Of a DNA stretch of 64,000 nucleotides, positions 17,882-27,791 are shown piece by piece (the stretch's first letter is position 1; every line of letters starts with the position of its first letter). The position numbers and the translations under genes were made by a program. The notes below the pieces were generated by a model. It made no database searches. It saw only the letters and a program-made list of their open reading frames with translations, and had not been told where the DNA came from. The DNA is from Bradyrhizobium sp. AUGA SZCCT0176. Its GTDB lineage: Bacteria; Pseudomonadota; Alphaproteobacteria; Rhizobiales; Xanthobacteraceae. The DNA lies in the NCBI RefSeq assembly GCF_018130145.1, contig NZ_JAFCMB010000002.1, forward strand, positions 62,001-126,000, given 5' to 3'.

Positions 17882-19399
17882 ATGGACGCGATGCAAAACC
17901 CTTCCGATCCCGCCGAGCAACTTGACCGAAACTCCGGTCCGATCGATTTGCAGGACGATCTCGAAGGCGACACGCTACGCGAGGAATGCGGCGTGTTCGG
18001 CATCTTCGGCCACCCCGAGGCCGCCGCCATCACTGCACTCGGACTACACGCCCTTCAACACCGAGGCCAGGAAGCCGCCGGCATCGTCTCCTTCGACGGC
18101 AGCCGCTTCCACAGCGAACGCCGGCTCGGCCTCGTCGGCGACACCTTCTCCCGCCGCGAAGTGATCGAGCGCCTGCCCGGCAACGCCGCCGTCGGCCATG
18201 TCCGCTATGCCACCACCGGCGCCACCATCCTGCGCAATGTGCAGCCGCTGTTCGCCGAGCTCAATGCCGGCGGTTTCGCCGTCGGCCATAACGGCAATCT
18301 CACCAACGGTCTGACGCTGCGCCGCGAACTCGTGCTCCACGGCGCCATGATGCAGTCGACCACCGACACCGAAGTGATCCTGCATCTGGTCGCGCAGTCG
18401 AAGCGCACCCGCTTCGTCGACCGGTTTATCGAGGCGCTGCGCACGATCGAGGGCGCCTATTCGCTGACGGCCTTGACCAACAAGAAACTGATCGGCGCCC
18501 GCGATCCGCTTGGCATCCGTCCCCTGGTGCTCGGCGACCTCGACGGTCACCCGATCCTGACCTCTGAGACCTGCGCGCTCGACATGATCGGCGCCAAATA
18601 TGTCCGCGACATCGAGCCCGGCGAAATCGTCGTGTTCGACGACAAGGGCGCGCACAGCCACAAGCCTTTTCCGCCAAAACCGCCGCGGCCCTGCATCTTC
18701 GAGTACATCTATTTCTCGCGGCCGGATTCCATCGTCGGCGGCCGTTCGGTCTATGAGGTTCGAAAAGCCTTCGGCGCGCAGCTCGCGCGCGAGAGCCGTG
18801 TCGAGGTGGACGTCGTGGTGCCGGTGCCGGATTCCGGCGTGCCGGCTGCGATCGGTTACGCCCAGCATTCCGGCGTGCCGTTCGAACTCGGCATTATCAG
18901 AAACCACTATGTCGGCCGCACCTTCATTCAGCCGACCCAGAGCGTGCGCGAACTCGGCGTGCGCATGAAGCATTCGGCCAACCGCGCCGCGATCGAAGGC
19001 AAGCGCATCATCCTGATCGACGACTCGCTGGTGCGCGGCACCACCTCAAAGAAGATCGTGCGCATGATGCGCGACGCCGGCGCGCGCGAAGTGCATTTCC
19101 GCCTCGCCTCGCCGCCGATCCTCTACCCCGATTATTACGGCATCGACCTGCCGGACCGCGGCGGACTCCTTGCCGCTACGCATTCCCTCGAGGAGATGCG
19201 CGAGATCATCGGCGCCGATTCACTGGCGTTCCTGTCGATCGACGGCATGTACCGCGCGATGGGCGAACCCGGCCGCGATCCCGCCAATCCGAAATTCTCG
19301 GACCATTGCTTCACGGGCGCCTACCCGACCCACCTCACCGACCAGAGCGAAACCGAGCCGTCGCCCCGTCAATTGTCGTTGCTGGCGGAGGCGAGTTGA
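17882..19399 (+). CDS. purF: Amidophosphoribosyltransferase
   Basis: First committed enzyme of purine synthesis: glutamine plus PRPP to phosphoribosylamine. The glutaminase domain begins at C36 in EECGVFGIFG, which becomes the N-terminal nucleophile after removal of a 35-residue propeptide. HALQHRGQEAAG follows, and the phosphoribosyltransferase domain shows the PRPP motif LIDDSLVRGTTSKK. The ATG at 17882 is preceded by AGAGAGG; ATG at 17891 and TTG at 17864 are alternatives that change only the propeptide. 505 residues. Confidence 0.96.
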   Translation: MDAMQNPSDPAEQLDRNSGPIDLQDDLEGDTLREECGVFGIFGHPEAAAITALGLHALQHRGQEAAGIVSFDGSRFHSERRLGLVGDTFSRREVIERLPGNAAVGHVRYATTGATILRNVQPLFAELNAGGFAVGHNGNLTNGLTLRRELVLHGAMMQSTTDTEVILHLVAQSKRTRFVDRFIEALRTIEGAYSLTALTNKKLIGARDPLGIRPLVLGDLDGHPILTSETCALDMIGAKYVRDIEPGEIVVFDDKGAHSHKPFPPKPPRPCIFEYIYFSRPDSIVGGRSVYEVRKAFGAQLARESRVEVDVVVPVPDSGVPAAIGYAQHSGVPFELGIIRNHYVGRTFIQPTQSVRELGVRMKHSANRAAIEGKRIILIDDSLVRGTTSKKIVRMMRDAGAREVHFRLASPPILYPDYYGIDLPDRGGLLAATHSLEEMREIIGADSLAFLSIDGMYRAMGEPGRDPANPKFSDHCFTGAYPTHLTDQSETEPSPRQLSLLAEAS

Positions 19400-19403
19400 C
19401 TGT

Positions 19404-19545
19404 GTCGTCCCGGCCTAGGGCGCAATTGCGCTCCGGGGCCGGGACCCATAACCACCGGCCTTCGTTTTTCGAACGCCATTTGATACAACCACCAATCGCC
19501 TCATAACCGTCACGGCGTATGGGTCCCGGCCTTCGCCGGGACGAC
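19404..19545. repeat. Palindromic intergenic repeat element
   Basis: The element is bounded by GTCGTCCCGGC at 19404 and its exact reverse complement ending at 19545. It contains the perfect palindrome GCGCAATTGCGC (19420-19431) and a second inverted pair GGGACCCATA/TATGGGTCCC. No coding capacity. It sits between purF and the SDR gene and may act as a transcript-end structure for purF. Confidence 0.8.
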
Positions 19546-19566
19546 GTTTTTGCTAGAGCTTCTTCT

Positions 19567-20307
19567 ATGCCCCAATCCCTCGCCTCCCGTATCGCTCTCG
19601 TGACCGGCGCCTCGCGCGGCATCGGCTATGCCACCGCGCGCGCGCTTGCCAAGGCCGGCGCGCATGTCGTGGCGGTGGCGCGCACGCAAGGCGGGCTGGA
19701 AGAGCTCGACGACGAGATCCGCAAGGACGGCGGCAGCGCCACGCTGGTGCCGCTCAACCTCACCGACTCCGACGGCATCGCCCGGCTTGGGGCGGCGCTG
19801 CACGAGCGTCACGGCAAGATAGACATTCTCGTCGGCAATGCCGGCGTCGCCGGCCCTTCCTCGCCGCTCGGTCATATCGAGCTGAAGCCGTGGAACGACG
19901 TGATGGCGGTCAACGTCACCGCGAACTTTCAATTGATCCGATGCATGGAACCGCTGCTAAGGCAGTCCGACGCCGGCCGCGCCGTGTTCGTCACTTCCGG
20001 CGCCGCCAACAAGGCCAGCGCCTATGTCGGTCCCTACGCCGCCTCGAAGGCCGCCCTCGAAGCCCTGGCGCGCGCCTGGGCACAGGAGACCGCGAGCACC
20101 AATCTCCGCGTCAACCTTTTCAGCCCCGGCCCGATCCGCACGAAGATGCGCGCCACGGTATTCCCCGGCGAAGATCCCGCGACGCTGGACACGCCGGAGC
20201 AGGCAGCGGAGTTCATCGTGCCGATGTGCGCGCCCGACTGGACCGAAACCGGCAAGCTCTACGATTACAAGACGCGCACGCTGATGGACTTTCGCGCGCC
20301 GGCTTGA
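19567..20307 (+). CDS. Short-chain dehydrogenase/reductase
   Basis: A 246-residue classical SDR with the NAD(P)-binding TGASRGIG, NAGVAG, catalytic Ser in VTSGAANKA, and Tyr/Lys in YAASKAAL. It closely follows the E. coli YciK-type pattern, with a C-terminal segment CAPDWTETGKLYDYKTR, but its substrate is unknown. ATG at 19567 was chosen because upstream codons overlap the repeat element. It is likely transcribed independently of purF. Confidence 0.88.
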   Translation: MPQSLASRIALVTGASRGIGYATARALAKAGAHVVAVARTQGGLEELDDEIRKDGGSATLVPLNLTDSDGIARLGAALHERHGKIDILVGNAGVAGPSSPLGHIELKPWNDVMAVNVTANFQLIRCMEPLLRQSDAGRAVFVTSGAANKASAYVGPYAASKAALEALARAWAQETASTNLRVNLFSPGPIRTKMRATVFPGEDPATLDTPEQAAEFIVPMCAPDWTETGKLYDYKTRTLMDFRAPA

Positions 20308-20318
20308 ACTCTCTCCAC

Positions 20319-20430
20319 GTCATTGCGAGCCAACGGGACGCGCGAATGCGCGCCCGATGACAGGCTCCGCGAAGCAATCCATTCTTCCTTTGCGTGGCGC
20401 CATGGATTGCTTCGCTTCGCTCGCAATGAC
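20319..20430. repeat. 112-bp palindromic repeat with perfect 12-bp ends
   Basis: The ends are GTCATTGCGAGC (20319-20330) and its exact complement GCTCGCAATGAC (20419-20430). Nested inside is a second perfect 12-bp pair GAAGCAATCCAT/ATGGATTGCTTC. The sequence has the character of the small dispersed palindromes common in Bradyrhizobium and Rhodopseudomonas. Non-coding. Confidence 0.85.
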
Positions 20431-20521
20431 AGTGTCATACCGTTGACTCCTCCCCCTCCCCGCGATTGACTGCCCACGCGAGCGGGAGCAACCCGCCAAG
20501 AAGATCAAGGGAGGAAGCATC

Positions 20522-21679
20522 ATGCCGATGCATCATCGCGCGCGCTCGATACCTGCCATCCAACATCTCACCAAAACCATTTTCGCAGGCGTCGCGACCG
20601 CCATGCTGATGTCAGTTGCGGCGATGCCGCTTCCCGCGCTCGCCGGCGACATTCCGACCTTCGCGGTCGATGCATCCTGGCCGAAGCCGCTGCCGAACAA
20701 CTGGATTCTCGGCCAGGTCGGCGGCATCGCCGTCGACTCCAAGGACCACATCTGGGTCATCCATCGTCCGCGCTCGCTGACCGACGACGAAAAGGGCGCG
20801 ACGCTGACCCCGCCCCGATCGAAATGCTGCGTCTCGGCGCCGCCGGTGCTGGAGTTCGACGCCGAGGGCAATCTGCTGCGCTCCTGGGGCGGTGCGGGCG
20901 AAGGCTATGAATGGGTCGGCCGCGAACATGGCATCGAAGTCGACGAGAAGGGTTTTGTCTGGGTCGGCGGCAACGCCGACAATGACAACGCGGTTCTCAA
21001 GTTCACCCTCGACGGCAAGTTCGTGATGCAGATCGGCAAGATCGCGCCGAGCAAGGGCTCCAACGACACCACGCAACTCGGCAAACCCGCCGAGACCGCG
21101 GTCGACAAGGATGCCAACGAGATCTACATCGCCGATGGCTACGGCAACCGCCGCGTCATCGTGTTCGACGCCACGTCAGGCGCCTACAAGCGGCACTGGG
21201 GCGCCTATGGCAGGCCGCCGAACGACGACAAGCAGCCGCCCTATGATCCCAAGGCGCCGGCTGCCCAGCAATTCGCCAATCCCGTGCATTGCGTGAAGCT
21301 CACCAATGACGGGATGGTTTATGTCTGCGACCGCATCAACAACCGCATCCAGGTGTTCAAGAAGGATGGAACTTTCGTGAAGGAGTGGTTCTTCGAGAAG
21401 AACACGCTCGGCAATGGCGCGGTGTGGGACATCGCCGTCTGGCCCGATCCGAAACAGACCTGGCTGTTGAGCGCCGATGGCGAAAACAACGAAATCCGGG
21501 TGCTGAAGCGCGACGACGGTACCGTGGTCGGGAGTTTTGGACGCAGCGGCCGCAATGCCGGGCAGTTCCACTGGATTCACGCCATGGCCGTGGATTCCAA
21601 GGGCAACGTCTATACCGCCGAAGTCGACACCGGAAAGCGAATCCAGAAATTCAAGCTGACATCGGACGCGCTACGATAG
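20522..21679 (+). CDS. Secreted NHL-repeat beta-propeller protein
   Basis: The 385-residue product has a Sec signal peptide (hydrophobic core about residues 19-38, cleavage near ALAGD) and at least five NHL-type repeats, for example GGIAVDSKDHIWVI, GIEVDEKGFVWVGG and DGMVYVCDRINNRIQVF. The fold resembles the lyase half of peptidylglycine amidating enzymes, and annotations by that name are common, but no enzyme residue can be confirmed. It is probably periplasmic. The ATG has an excellent GGGAGGAAG. The next gene, 103 bases on, is an orphan binding protein. Confidence 0.85.
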   Translation: MPMHHRARSIPAIQHLTKTIFAGVATAMLMSVAAMPLPALAGDIPTFAVDASWPKPLPNNWILGQVGGIAVDSKDHIWVIHRPRSLTDDEKGATLTPPRSKCCVSAPPVLEFDAEGNLLRSWGGAGEGYEWVGREHGIEVDEKGFVWVGGNADNDNAVLKFTLDGKFVMQIGKIAPSKGSNDTTQLGKPAETAVDKDANEIYIADGYGNRRVIVFDATSGAYKRHWGAYGRPPNDDKQPPYDPKAPAAQQFANPVHCVKLTNDGMVYVCDRINNRIQVFKKDGTFVKEWFFEKNTLGNGAVWDIAVWPDPKQTWLLSADGENNEIRVLKRDDGTVVGSFGRSGRNAGQFHWIHAMAVDSKGNVYTAEVDTGKRIQKFKLTSDALR

Positions 21680-21782
21680 GTGGATTGCCCAGGACATCCG
21701 GAACCACTACCACCGTCTCAGTCATATGCCGGGCGTGGACCTCCCAAAGAAGGCCACCCGGCGACATAGATGGAGGAAATAC

Positions 21783-23009
21783 ATGACTGCATTCACCGCG
21801 CGGCGACTCGCCGCGTTGATTACCGTTGCCGGCGTCAGCTTTGCTGCGCCCGCCTACGCCCAGGACAAGACCGTCAAGATCGGCGTGTTGAACGACATGT
21901 CGAGCCTTTACGCCGATATCGGCGGCCCCAATTCAGTGGTCGCGGTCAAGATGGCGATCGAGGATTCCGGGCTGCTCAAGAAGGGCTGGAAGATCGACGT
22001 CGTCAGCGGCGATCATCAGAACAAGCCCGACGTCGGCGTCAACATCGCGCGGCAATGGATCGACAACGACAAGGTCGATGCGATCGCCGATACGCCGAAC
22101 TCCGGCGTGGCTCTCGCCGTCAGCAACCTCGTCAAGGAGAAGAACATCGCGCTGCTCAATTCGGGCGCCGCGACGGCCGATCTCACCGGCAAGGCCTGCA
22201 CGCCGAACACGATCTCCTTCACCTACGACACTTACATGCTGGCCAACGGCACCGGTAAGGCGCTCACCAAATCCGGCGGCGACACCTGGTTCTTCCTGAC
22301 CGCCGATTACGCCTTCGGCCACGCACTGGAGCGCGATACTTCCGCGGTCGTCACCGCCAATGGCGGCAAGGTGCTCGGCGGCGTCAAGCATCCGATCAAC
22401 ACCTCGGATTTCTCCTCGTTCCTGCTGCAGGCGCAGGCCTCCAAGGCCAAGGTCGTCGGCCTCGCCAACGCCGGCGGCGACACCACCAACGCGATCAAGC
22501 AGGCCTCCGAATTCGGCATCGTCGCCGGTGGCCAGAAGCTGGCCGCACTGCTGCTGTTCATCAACGACGTGCATTCGCTGGGATTGAAGACGGCGCAAGG
22601 CCTGACTTTCACGGAATCCTTCTACTGGGACCTGAACGATCAGACCCGCGCCTTCTCGAAGCGGTTTGCCGCATTGGCGAGCAAGAATGCGATGCCGTCG
22701 ATGACGCAAGCCGGCAACTACGCCATGGTGCTGCATTATCTCAAGGCGATGGAAGCGCTCGGCGGCAATCCGCATGACGGCGCCAAGGTGATCGCCAAGA
22801 TGAAGGAACTGCCGACCGACGACCCCTTGTTCGGCAAGGGCCCGCTGCGCGCCGACGGCCGCCGTCTCATTCCGGCCTACCTGTTCGAAGTGAAGAAGCC
22901 GGAAGAGTCGAAGGGACCGTGGGACTATTACAAGCAGATCGCCACGATCGCCCCGGAAGACGCCGCCAAGCCGCTAGAGGCCAGCGACTGTCCGCTTGTG
23001 AAGAAGTGA
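21783..23009 (+). CDS. ABC transporter substrate-binding protein (branched-chain amino-acid type), orphan
   Basis: A 408-residue periplasmic binding protein of the LivK-like family with signal peptide ending at AYAQD near residue 22. It shares long identical stretches with the binding protein at 40756 (for example TADYAFGHALERDT and SSFLLQAQASKAK), so the two are recent paralogues. No permease or ATPase gene is nearby, so it may deliver to the livFGHM transporter encoded 16 kb away. Cysteines in GKACTPN and the C-terminal DCPLVKK are conserved between the two. The ATG at 21783 has GGAGG; the NHL-repeat gene lies upstream. Confidence 0.92.
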   Translation: MTAFTARRLAALITVAGVSFAAPAYAQDKTVKIGVLNDMSSLYADIGGPNSVVAVKMAIEDSGLLKKGWKIDVVSGDHQNKPDVGVNIARQWIDNDKVDAIADTPNSGVALAVSNLVKEKNIALLNSGAATADLTGKACTPNTISFTYDTYMLANGTGKALTKSGGDTWFFLTADYAFGHALERDTSAVVTANGGKVLGGVKHPINTSDFSSFLLQAQASKAKVVGLANAGGDTTNAIKQASEFGIVAGGQKLAALLLFINDVHSLGLKTAQGLTFTESFYWDLNDQTRAFSKRFAALASKNAMPSMTQAGNYAMVLHYLKAMEALGGNPHDGAKVIAKMKELPTDDPLFGKGPLRADGRRLIPAYLFEVKKPEESKGPWDYYKQIATIAPEDAAKPLEASDCPLVKK

Positions 23010-23019
23010 CCGCGTAGCG

Positions 23020-23141
23020 GTCATTCCGGGATGGTGCGTAAGCACCATACCTCAGGTGCGCAATTGCGCACCGGGGAATCTCGAGATTCTCCGATGCGCA
23101 ATTGCGCATCGGAGTTCGCGCTTTGCGCGCCCCGGAATGAC
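23020..23141. repeat. 122-bp palindromic repeat element
   Basis: Ends are GTCATTCCGGG (23020-23030) and CCCGGAATGAC (23131-23141), exact complements. Inside are two perfect palindromes, GGTGCGCAATTGCGCACC (23055-23072) and a 22-bp one at 23091-23112. Both are built on GCGCAATTGCGC, the same core found in the element at 19404. It lies between convergent genes and could terminate both transcripts. Confidence 0.85.
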
Positions 23142-23166
23142 TTGAATTACATGCGCATCCGCACCT

Positions 23167-24903
23167 TCAACGCGGCAGCAGGTTGGTCTTGGCTAGGTCA
23201 AGTACCTCGTCGCCCCGCCCGCTCATCACCGCCCGCAGCACCCACAGACTGAAGCCCTTGACCTGTTCCGCGGTGATCGTGGGCGGCATCGACAATTCCT
23301 GCCGCGCGGTGACGACGTCGAGCACCGCCGGTCCGTCATGGGCCAGTATTTCGCGGATCGCCTGTGGCAGATCGCCGGGATCCTCGACCCGCCGCGCATG
23401 AATGCCCATGGCACGGGCCATCGCCGCGAAGTCAGGGTTTTCCAGATCGACGCCGGTTTCGATAAAGCCGGACGCCTTCATTTCCAGCGCAACGAATCCC
23501 AGCACCCCGTTGTTGAAGATCACGACCTTCACCGGCAGCTTCATCTGCCGCAGCGTGATCAGGTCACCCATCAGCATCGCGAACCCGCCATCGCCGGACA
23601 TCGACACCACCTGCCGCCCCGGTTGCGACGCCTGGGCGCCGATCGCATGCGCCATCGCGTTGGCCATCGAGCCGTGCACCCAGGATCCCAGCAGACGACG
23701 GCGTCCATTCATGACGAGATAGCGCGCCGCCCAGATCGTCGGCGTACCCACATCGGCCGTGAACACAGCGTCGTCGGAAGCCGCCTCGCTGAGCAAGCGC
23801 GCCAGATATTGCGGGTGAATCGGCTTGTGCCCGGGCGTCCCGCGCGCCAGTTCGTCCAGTCCGGCGCGGGCTTTCTTGTAGTGGGCGGCACTGTCGTCGA
23901 GATGGCGGCGATCATCCTTTGCTGTCAGTTTCGGCAGCAGCGCCTCGATCGTGACGCCGACATCGCCGACGAGACCGAGATCGAGCTTGCAGCGGCGGCC
24001 GAGATTTTCGGGGCGGATATCGACCTGCGCGATCTTCGCTCCCGACGGTAGAAACTGCTTATAGGGAAAATCCGTCCCCAGCATCAGCAACACGTCGCAG
24101 GCATGCATGGCGGCGTAGCCGGACGAGAAGCCGATGAAGCCGGTCATGCCGACATCATAGGGGTTGTCGAATTCAACGTGTTCCTTGCCGCCGAGCGCAT
24201 GCACCATCGGGCTCTTGAGCTTGTCCGCCAGCCGCATCAGGCTGGGATGGGCGCCCGCGCAGCCGCGGCCGCAGAACAGCGTGATACGTTTGGCGCCGTT
24301 CAAAAGCCCCGCCAGCGCCGTCAATTCCGTCTCATCCGGCCGAACCACCGGGGCTTTCGGCAGAAGCCCAGCATTCGGTGAAATGCCACGGCTGGGCGCC
24401 GGTCGCAGCGCGATATCGCCGGGGATCACCAGCACGGCCACGCCACGGCGGCCGACCGCAGCGCGGATCGCATTTTCCAGCACATAAGGAAGCTGCGCCG
24501 GATCGGAAACGAGCTCGCAATAATGACTGCATTCGCGGAACAACTCCTGGGGATGTGTCTCCTGAAAATAGCCCCCGCCGATTTCCGCGGATGGAATCTG
24601 GGCGGCGATAGCCAGTACCGGCGTTCGGCTGCGATGTGCATCGAACAAGCCGTTGATGAGGTGAAGATTGCCCGGCCCGCACGATCCCGCGCATACCGCG
24701 AGCCCGCCGGTGATTTGCGCTTCAGCTGAAGCCGCGAAGGCGGCGACTTCCTCATGCCGGACATGAACCCAGTCGATCACCTCGCGTTTGCGCAGCGCTT
24801 CGGTCAAGCCGTTCAGGCTGTCCCCGACCACGCCGAATATCCGCTTCACGCCGGCCTGGATCAGCGTTTCCGCGATGAGGTCGGCGACGGTGTCGATCGG
24901 CAT
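23167..24903 (-). CDS. poxB: Pyruvate dehydrogenase (quinone) / pyruvate oxidase PoxB
   Basis: A peripheral membrane flavoenzyme that oxidises pyruvate to acetate and CO2 and reduces quinone. The 578 residues align along their whole length with E. coli PoxB as I remember it. Shared blocks include [11 protein letters not shown] with the TPP-activating E51, [37 protein letters not shown], and [14 protein letters not shown] for TPP-Mg. The C-terminal [14 protein letters not shown] corresponds to the lipid-activated membrane-binding tail. It lies 110 bases downstream of the Tet-type MFS gene on the same strand. Confidence 0.93.
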   Translation of the reverse strand: MPIDTVADLIAETLIQAGVKRIFGVVGDSLNGLTEALRKREVIDWVHVRHEEVAAFAASAEAQITGGLAVCAGSCGPGNLHLINGLFDAHRSRTPVLAIAAQIPSAEIGGGYFQETHPQELFRECSHYCELVSDPAQLPYVLENAIRAAVGRRGVAVLVIPGDIALRPAPSRGISPNAGLLPKAPVVRPDETELTALAGLLNGAKRITLFCGRGCAGAHPSLMRLADKLKSPMVHALGGKEHVEFDNPYDVGMTGFIGFSSGYAAMHACDVLLMLGTDFPYKQFLPSGAKIAQVDIRPENLGRRCKLDLGLVGDVGVTIEALLPKLTAKDDRRHLDDSAAHYKKARAGLDELARGTPGHKPIHPQYLARLLSEAASDDAVFTADVGTPTIWAARYLVMNGRRRLLGSWVHGSMANAMAHAIGAQASQPGRQVVSMSGDGGFAMLMGDLITLRQMKLPVKVVIFNNGVLGFVALEMKASGFIETGVDLENPDFAAMARAMGIHARRVEDPGDLPQAIREILAHDGPAVLDVVTARQELSMPPTITAEQVKGFSLWVLRAVMSGRGDEVLDLAKTNLLPR

Positions 24904-25013
24904 GGTGGCCTCGCTCGGTTGGGGGGAGCTTCGGAACGTCGGCCATCAGATGTAACGGGCCGGCCGGATCCAAACAATTCAGGCTACCGTGATGTCCGTG
25001 GAACTCTGCGGCT

Positions 25014-26264
25014 TCAAGCGGCTGGTTTGCCAGCCATGGTCCGCCACGCGACCACCAGCGCCAGCGCCAATAGCGCAGCGGCCAGGAGGAACGGCGCGCC
25101 CGGCATTTTCACCGGCGCAGACTCGCTGATGAAATAGGCAAAGATCAGCGTAAACAAAAACGGTCCCACCATCTGGGCAACGCTGTTGACGCTGTTGGTG
25201 GCGCCCTGCAACTGGCCCTGCTGATCGGGCGCGACCAGTTGCGTGGTCAGCGACTGGATCGCCGCACCGGCAATGCCCCACAGCGCCATCACGGGAATGC
25301 CGGCCCAGAACAGCGGACCGGTCGGCGCAGCGCCATAGATCAGGAAACCGAGCGCCCCACAGCCGAGCCCGAGCAGCAGCGCGCGGCGTTCGCCAAGGCG
25401 CGTGACGATCGGTCCGACGCCTGCGCCCTGCACCACCATGGCGCAGACACCGACCAGCGCCAGCGTCAGCCCGACGGTCTTGGTGTCCCACCCATAGCGA
25501 TAGGTCGCATAGAGCACGAAGGTCGAGGGCAGCACGACATGCGCGACCTGGCCAAAGAAATTGGCTAGCGAGAGACCTGCGAGAACCCGATCGGAGCGCA
25601 GCAGATGCAACGCGCCGAGCGGGTTGGCGCTCTTCCAGCGGAACGGCGACCGGCGCTCCGGCGGCAGCGACTCCGGCAGAATCAGCCAGCCATAAAGCGT
25701 ATTGGCAAAACTCAGGCCCGCCGCGACCCAGAACGGCAGCCGCGGATCCATGTCACCGAGCAGGCCGCCGACGGCGGGGCCGAGAATAAATCCGGCGCCG
25801 AACGCCGCGCCGATCTTGCCGAACACGGCAGCGCGCCGTTCCGGCGGCGTCACGTCGGCGATGTAGGCGAAAGCCGTCGAGATACTGGCCGAGGTGATGC
25901 CCGAGATGACGCGGCCGATGAACAGCCACAGCAGCGACGGCGCCAGCGCCATCAGTACATAGTCCAGCGCCAGGCCAAAATTGGACAACAGCACCACCGG
26001 CCGGCGGCCGAACCGGTCGGACAAGGCGCCGAGGATCGGTGAGAAGATGAACTGCATCACCGCCCAGGCGGTGCCGAACAATCCAAAGATCCGCGCGGCG
26101 GTCGCGGTATCGTTGTCGACGAAGCTTTCGACCAGCTTGGGCAAGATCGGCAGGATCAAGCCGAGCGCGAACATGTCGAGCAGGATGGTAACGAAAATGA
26201 AGATGGCTGCGCCGCTGCGCACCGGCGGCATCCCGGTCGCGTGTTCCGAGGCCGCCTCGTTCAC
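25014..26264 (-). CDS. MFS transporter, TCR/Tet family
   Basis: A 416-residue, 12-segment major facilitator with the motif A string [16 protein letters not shown] between segments 2 and 3 and the motif C region [19 protein letters not shown] in segment 5. Both are characteristic of tetracycline/drug:H+ antiporters. Chromosomal family members without a resistance context export varied compounds, so tetracycline resistance is not implied. The GTG start overlaps the TGA of der (26261-26264), so translation is coupled to that essential GTPase. Confidence 0.86.
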   Translation of the reverse strand: MNEAASEHATGMPPVRSGAAIFIFVTILLDMFALGLILPILPKLVESFVDNDTATAARIFGLFGTAWAVMQFIFSPILGALSDRFGRRPVVLLSNFGLALDYVLMALAPSLLWLFIGRVISGITSASISTAFAYIADVTPPERRAAVFGKIGAAFGAGFILGPAVGGLLGDMDPRLPFWVAAGLSFANTLYGWLILPESLPPERRSPFRWKSANPLGALHLLRSDRVLAGLSLANFFGQVAHVVLPSTFVLYATYRYGWDTKTVGLTLALVGVCAMVVQGAGVGPIVTRLGERRALLLGLGCGALGFLIYGAAPTGPLFWAGIPVMALWGIAGAAIQSLTTQLVAPDQQGQLQGATNSVNSVAQMVGPFLFTLIFAYFISESAPVKMPGAPFLLAAALLALALVVAWRTMAGKPAA

Positions 26265-27646
26265 GACGGCCGTTTGCGCTTGTGGGCGAACGGATTGGCC
26301 TTCTCGCGCAGCATAATGCGGATCGGCGTACCCGGCAGATCAAAGGCCTCACGCATGCTGTTGGTGAGATAGCGCAAATAAGACGTCGGCACCGCGTCGG
26401 CGCGCGAGCAGAACAGGATGAAACTCGGCGGCCGCGCCTTGGCTTGCGTGATGTAATTCAGCTTCAGCCGGCGGCCCGACACCGAGGGCGGCGGATTGGC
26501 GTCGACCGCCTGTTCGAACCAGCGATTGAGGGCTGCCGTCGGCACGCGCTTGTTCCATACCGCATAGGCTTGCTCGATCGCGCTCATCAGCCGATCGATG
26601 CCCTCACCCATCAGGCCCGACACGGCAACAACCGGCGCGCCCTTCATCTGCGGCAGCAAATGATCGACATCGGTGCGCAGCCCCGAAACGAGGCTGCCTT
26701 TCTTCTCCATCAAATCCCATTTGTTGACGGCCAGAACGACCGCGCGTCCCTCGCGCTCGATCAGGTCGGCGATGCGCAAATCCTGTTCCTCGAACCGGTT
26801 CTGCGCGTCCATCATCATGACAACGACTTCGGCAAAGCGCACTGCGCGCAGCGCGTCCGCCACCGATAGCTTCTCCAGCTTCTCATCGATCCGCGCCCGC
26901 CGCCGCAAGCCGGCGGTATCGAACACCCGGAAGTCGCGCCCCTGCCAGGTCACCTCGACCGAAATGGAATCGCGGGTGGTGCCGGCCTCGGCGCTGGTCA
27001 GCAGCCGCTCCTCGCCGAGCAGATGATTGATCAGCGTCGATTTGCCGGCGTTGGGACGGCCGACGATCGCGACGCGAATCGGACGCTTGGCGAAATCCTC
27101 ATCGGATTCGATGATGTCGTCATCGTCGAATTCCTCACCCTCCTCGGTGGGATCGGGCATCAGCACGCGCAGTGCGTCGTAGAGATCGCTGAGGCCTTCG
27201 CCATGTTCGGCGGAAATCTGCACGGGATCGCCGAGCCCGAGCGCATAGGCTTCCATCGCGCCGACTTCGCCGTGCCTGCCCTCGCTCTTGTTGGCGACCA
27301 GCACCACCGGCTTGTTGGCGCGGCGGGCGAAATCGGCAAAGGCGCGGTCGTTCGGCGTAAGCCCGGCCCGCGCGTCGAGCACGAACATCAGCGCGTCGGC
27401 AAGCGCAATCGCGGTTTCGGTCTGTTCCTGCATCCGCGCGGTGAGCGAGCCCCTGGCGCCTTCATCGAGGCCGGCGGTATCGATCACGGTGAATTCGAGA
27501 TCGCCGAGGCGCCCATTGCCCTCGCGGCGGTCGCGGGTGACGCCGGGTTCGTCGTCGACCAGCGCGAGCTTCTGCCCGACCAGCCGGTTGAACAGCGTCG
27601 ACTTTCCGACATTGGGCCGGCCGATGATGGCAATCGTGAAGGGCAT
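26261..27646 (-). CDS. der: Ribosome biogenesis GTPase Der (EngA)
   Basis: An essential double GTPase for 50S assembly. The 461 residues contain two G domains, each with P-loop (GRPNVGKS near residue 8, GRPNAGKS near 198) and G4 motif (NKSEG, NKWD), plus the C-terminal KH-like domain. The ATG at 27646 is the usual start just before the first strand; a TTG at 27658 is closer to the only purine-rich sequence and remains possible. Upstream on the same strand are the short lipoprotein and a YfgM-like protein, matching the E. coli yfgM-bamB-der order. Confidence 0.96.
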   Translation of the reverse strand: MPFTIAIIGRPNVGKSTLFNRLVGQKLALVDDEPGVTRDRREGNGRLGDLEFTVIDTAGLDEGARGSLTARMQEQTETAIALADALMFVLDARAGLTPNDRAFADFARRANKPVVLVANKSEGRHGEVGAMEAYALGLGDPVQISAEHGEGLSDLYDALRVLMPDPTEEGEEFDDDDIIESDEDFAKRPIRVAIVGRPNAGKSTLINHLLGEERLLTSAEAGTTRDSISVEVTWQGRDFRVFDTAGLRRRARIDEKLEKLSVADALRAVRFAEVVVMMMDAQNRFEEQDLRIADLIEREGRAVVLAVNKWDLMEKKGSLVSGLRTDVDHLLPQMKGAPVVAVSGLMGEGIDRLMSAIEQAYAVWNKRVPTAALNRWFEQAVDANPPPSVSGRRLKLNYITQAKARPPSFILFCSRADAVPTSYLRYLTNSMREAFDLPGTPIRIMLREKANPFAHKRKRPS

Positions 27647-27697
27647 AAATAAATCCAAACGCCCTTTTTGATGGACGTGTCAATCGAACGAAACGAT

Positions 27698-27760
27698 AGA
27701 GCACGGTTCCGTCGGAACCGCGCTCTGATTTTGTTTTGACGCGTTTGCTTTACGCGAACC
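27698..27760 (-). repeat. Dispersed repeat, copy B, with attached hairpin
   Basis: Bases 27720-27760, read on the minus strand, match the core at 833-875. The adjoining hairpin at 27698-27726 pairs AGAGCACGGTTCCG with CGGAACCGCGCTCT with one mismatch around a single base, so it is effectively a long near-perfect palindrome. It sits between the lipoprotein stop and der start, in the sense of transcription, as copy A does after dnaB. Confidence 0.75.
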
Positions 27761-27791
27761 GGCGCCGACTTCGCGCGAAAACGCTATGCAA

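Noticed and set aside
19404..23141. CRISPR array or insertion sequence
   Set aside because: The palindromes are not regularly spaced, have no spacers and no transposase or cas gene nearby.
25014..26264. Acquired tetracycline resistance gene
   Set aside because: Tet-type family membership is clear, but it overlaps der in a housekeeping locus with no mobile element or tetR partner, so it is a core exporter.
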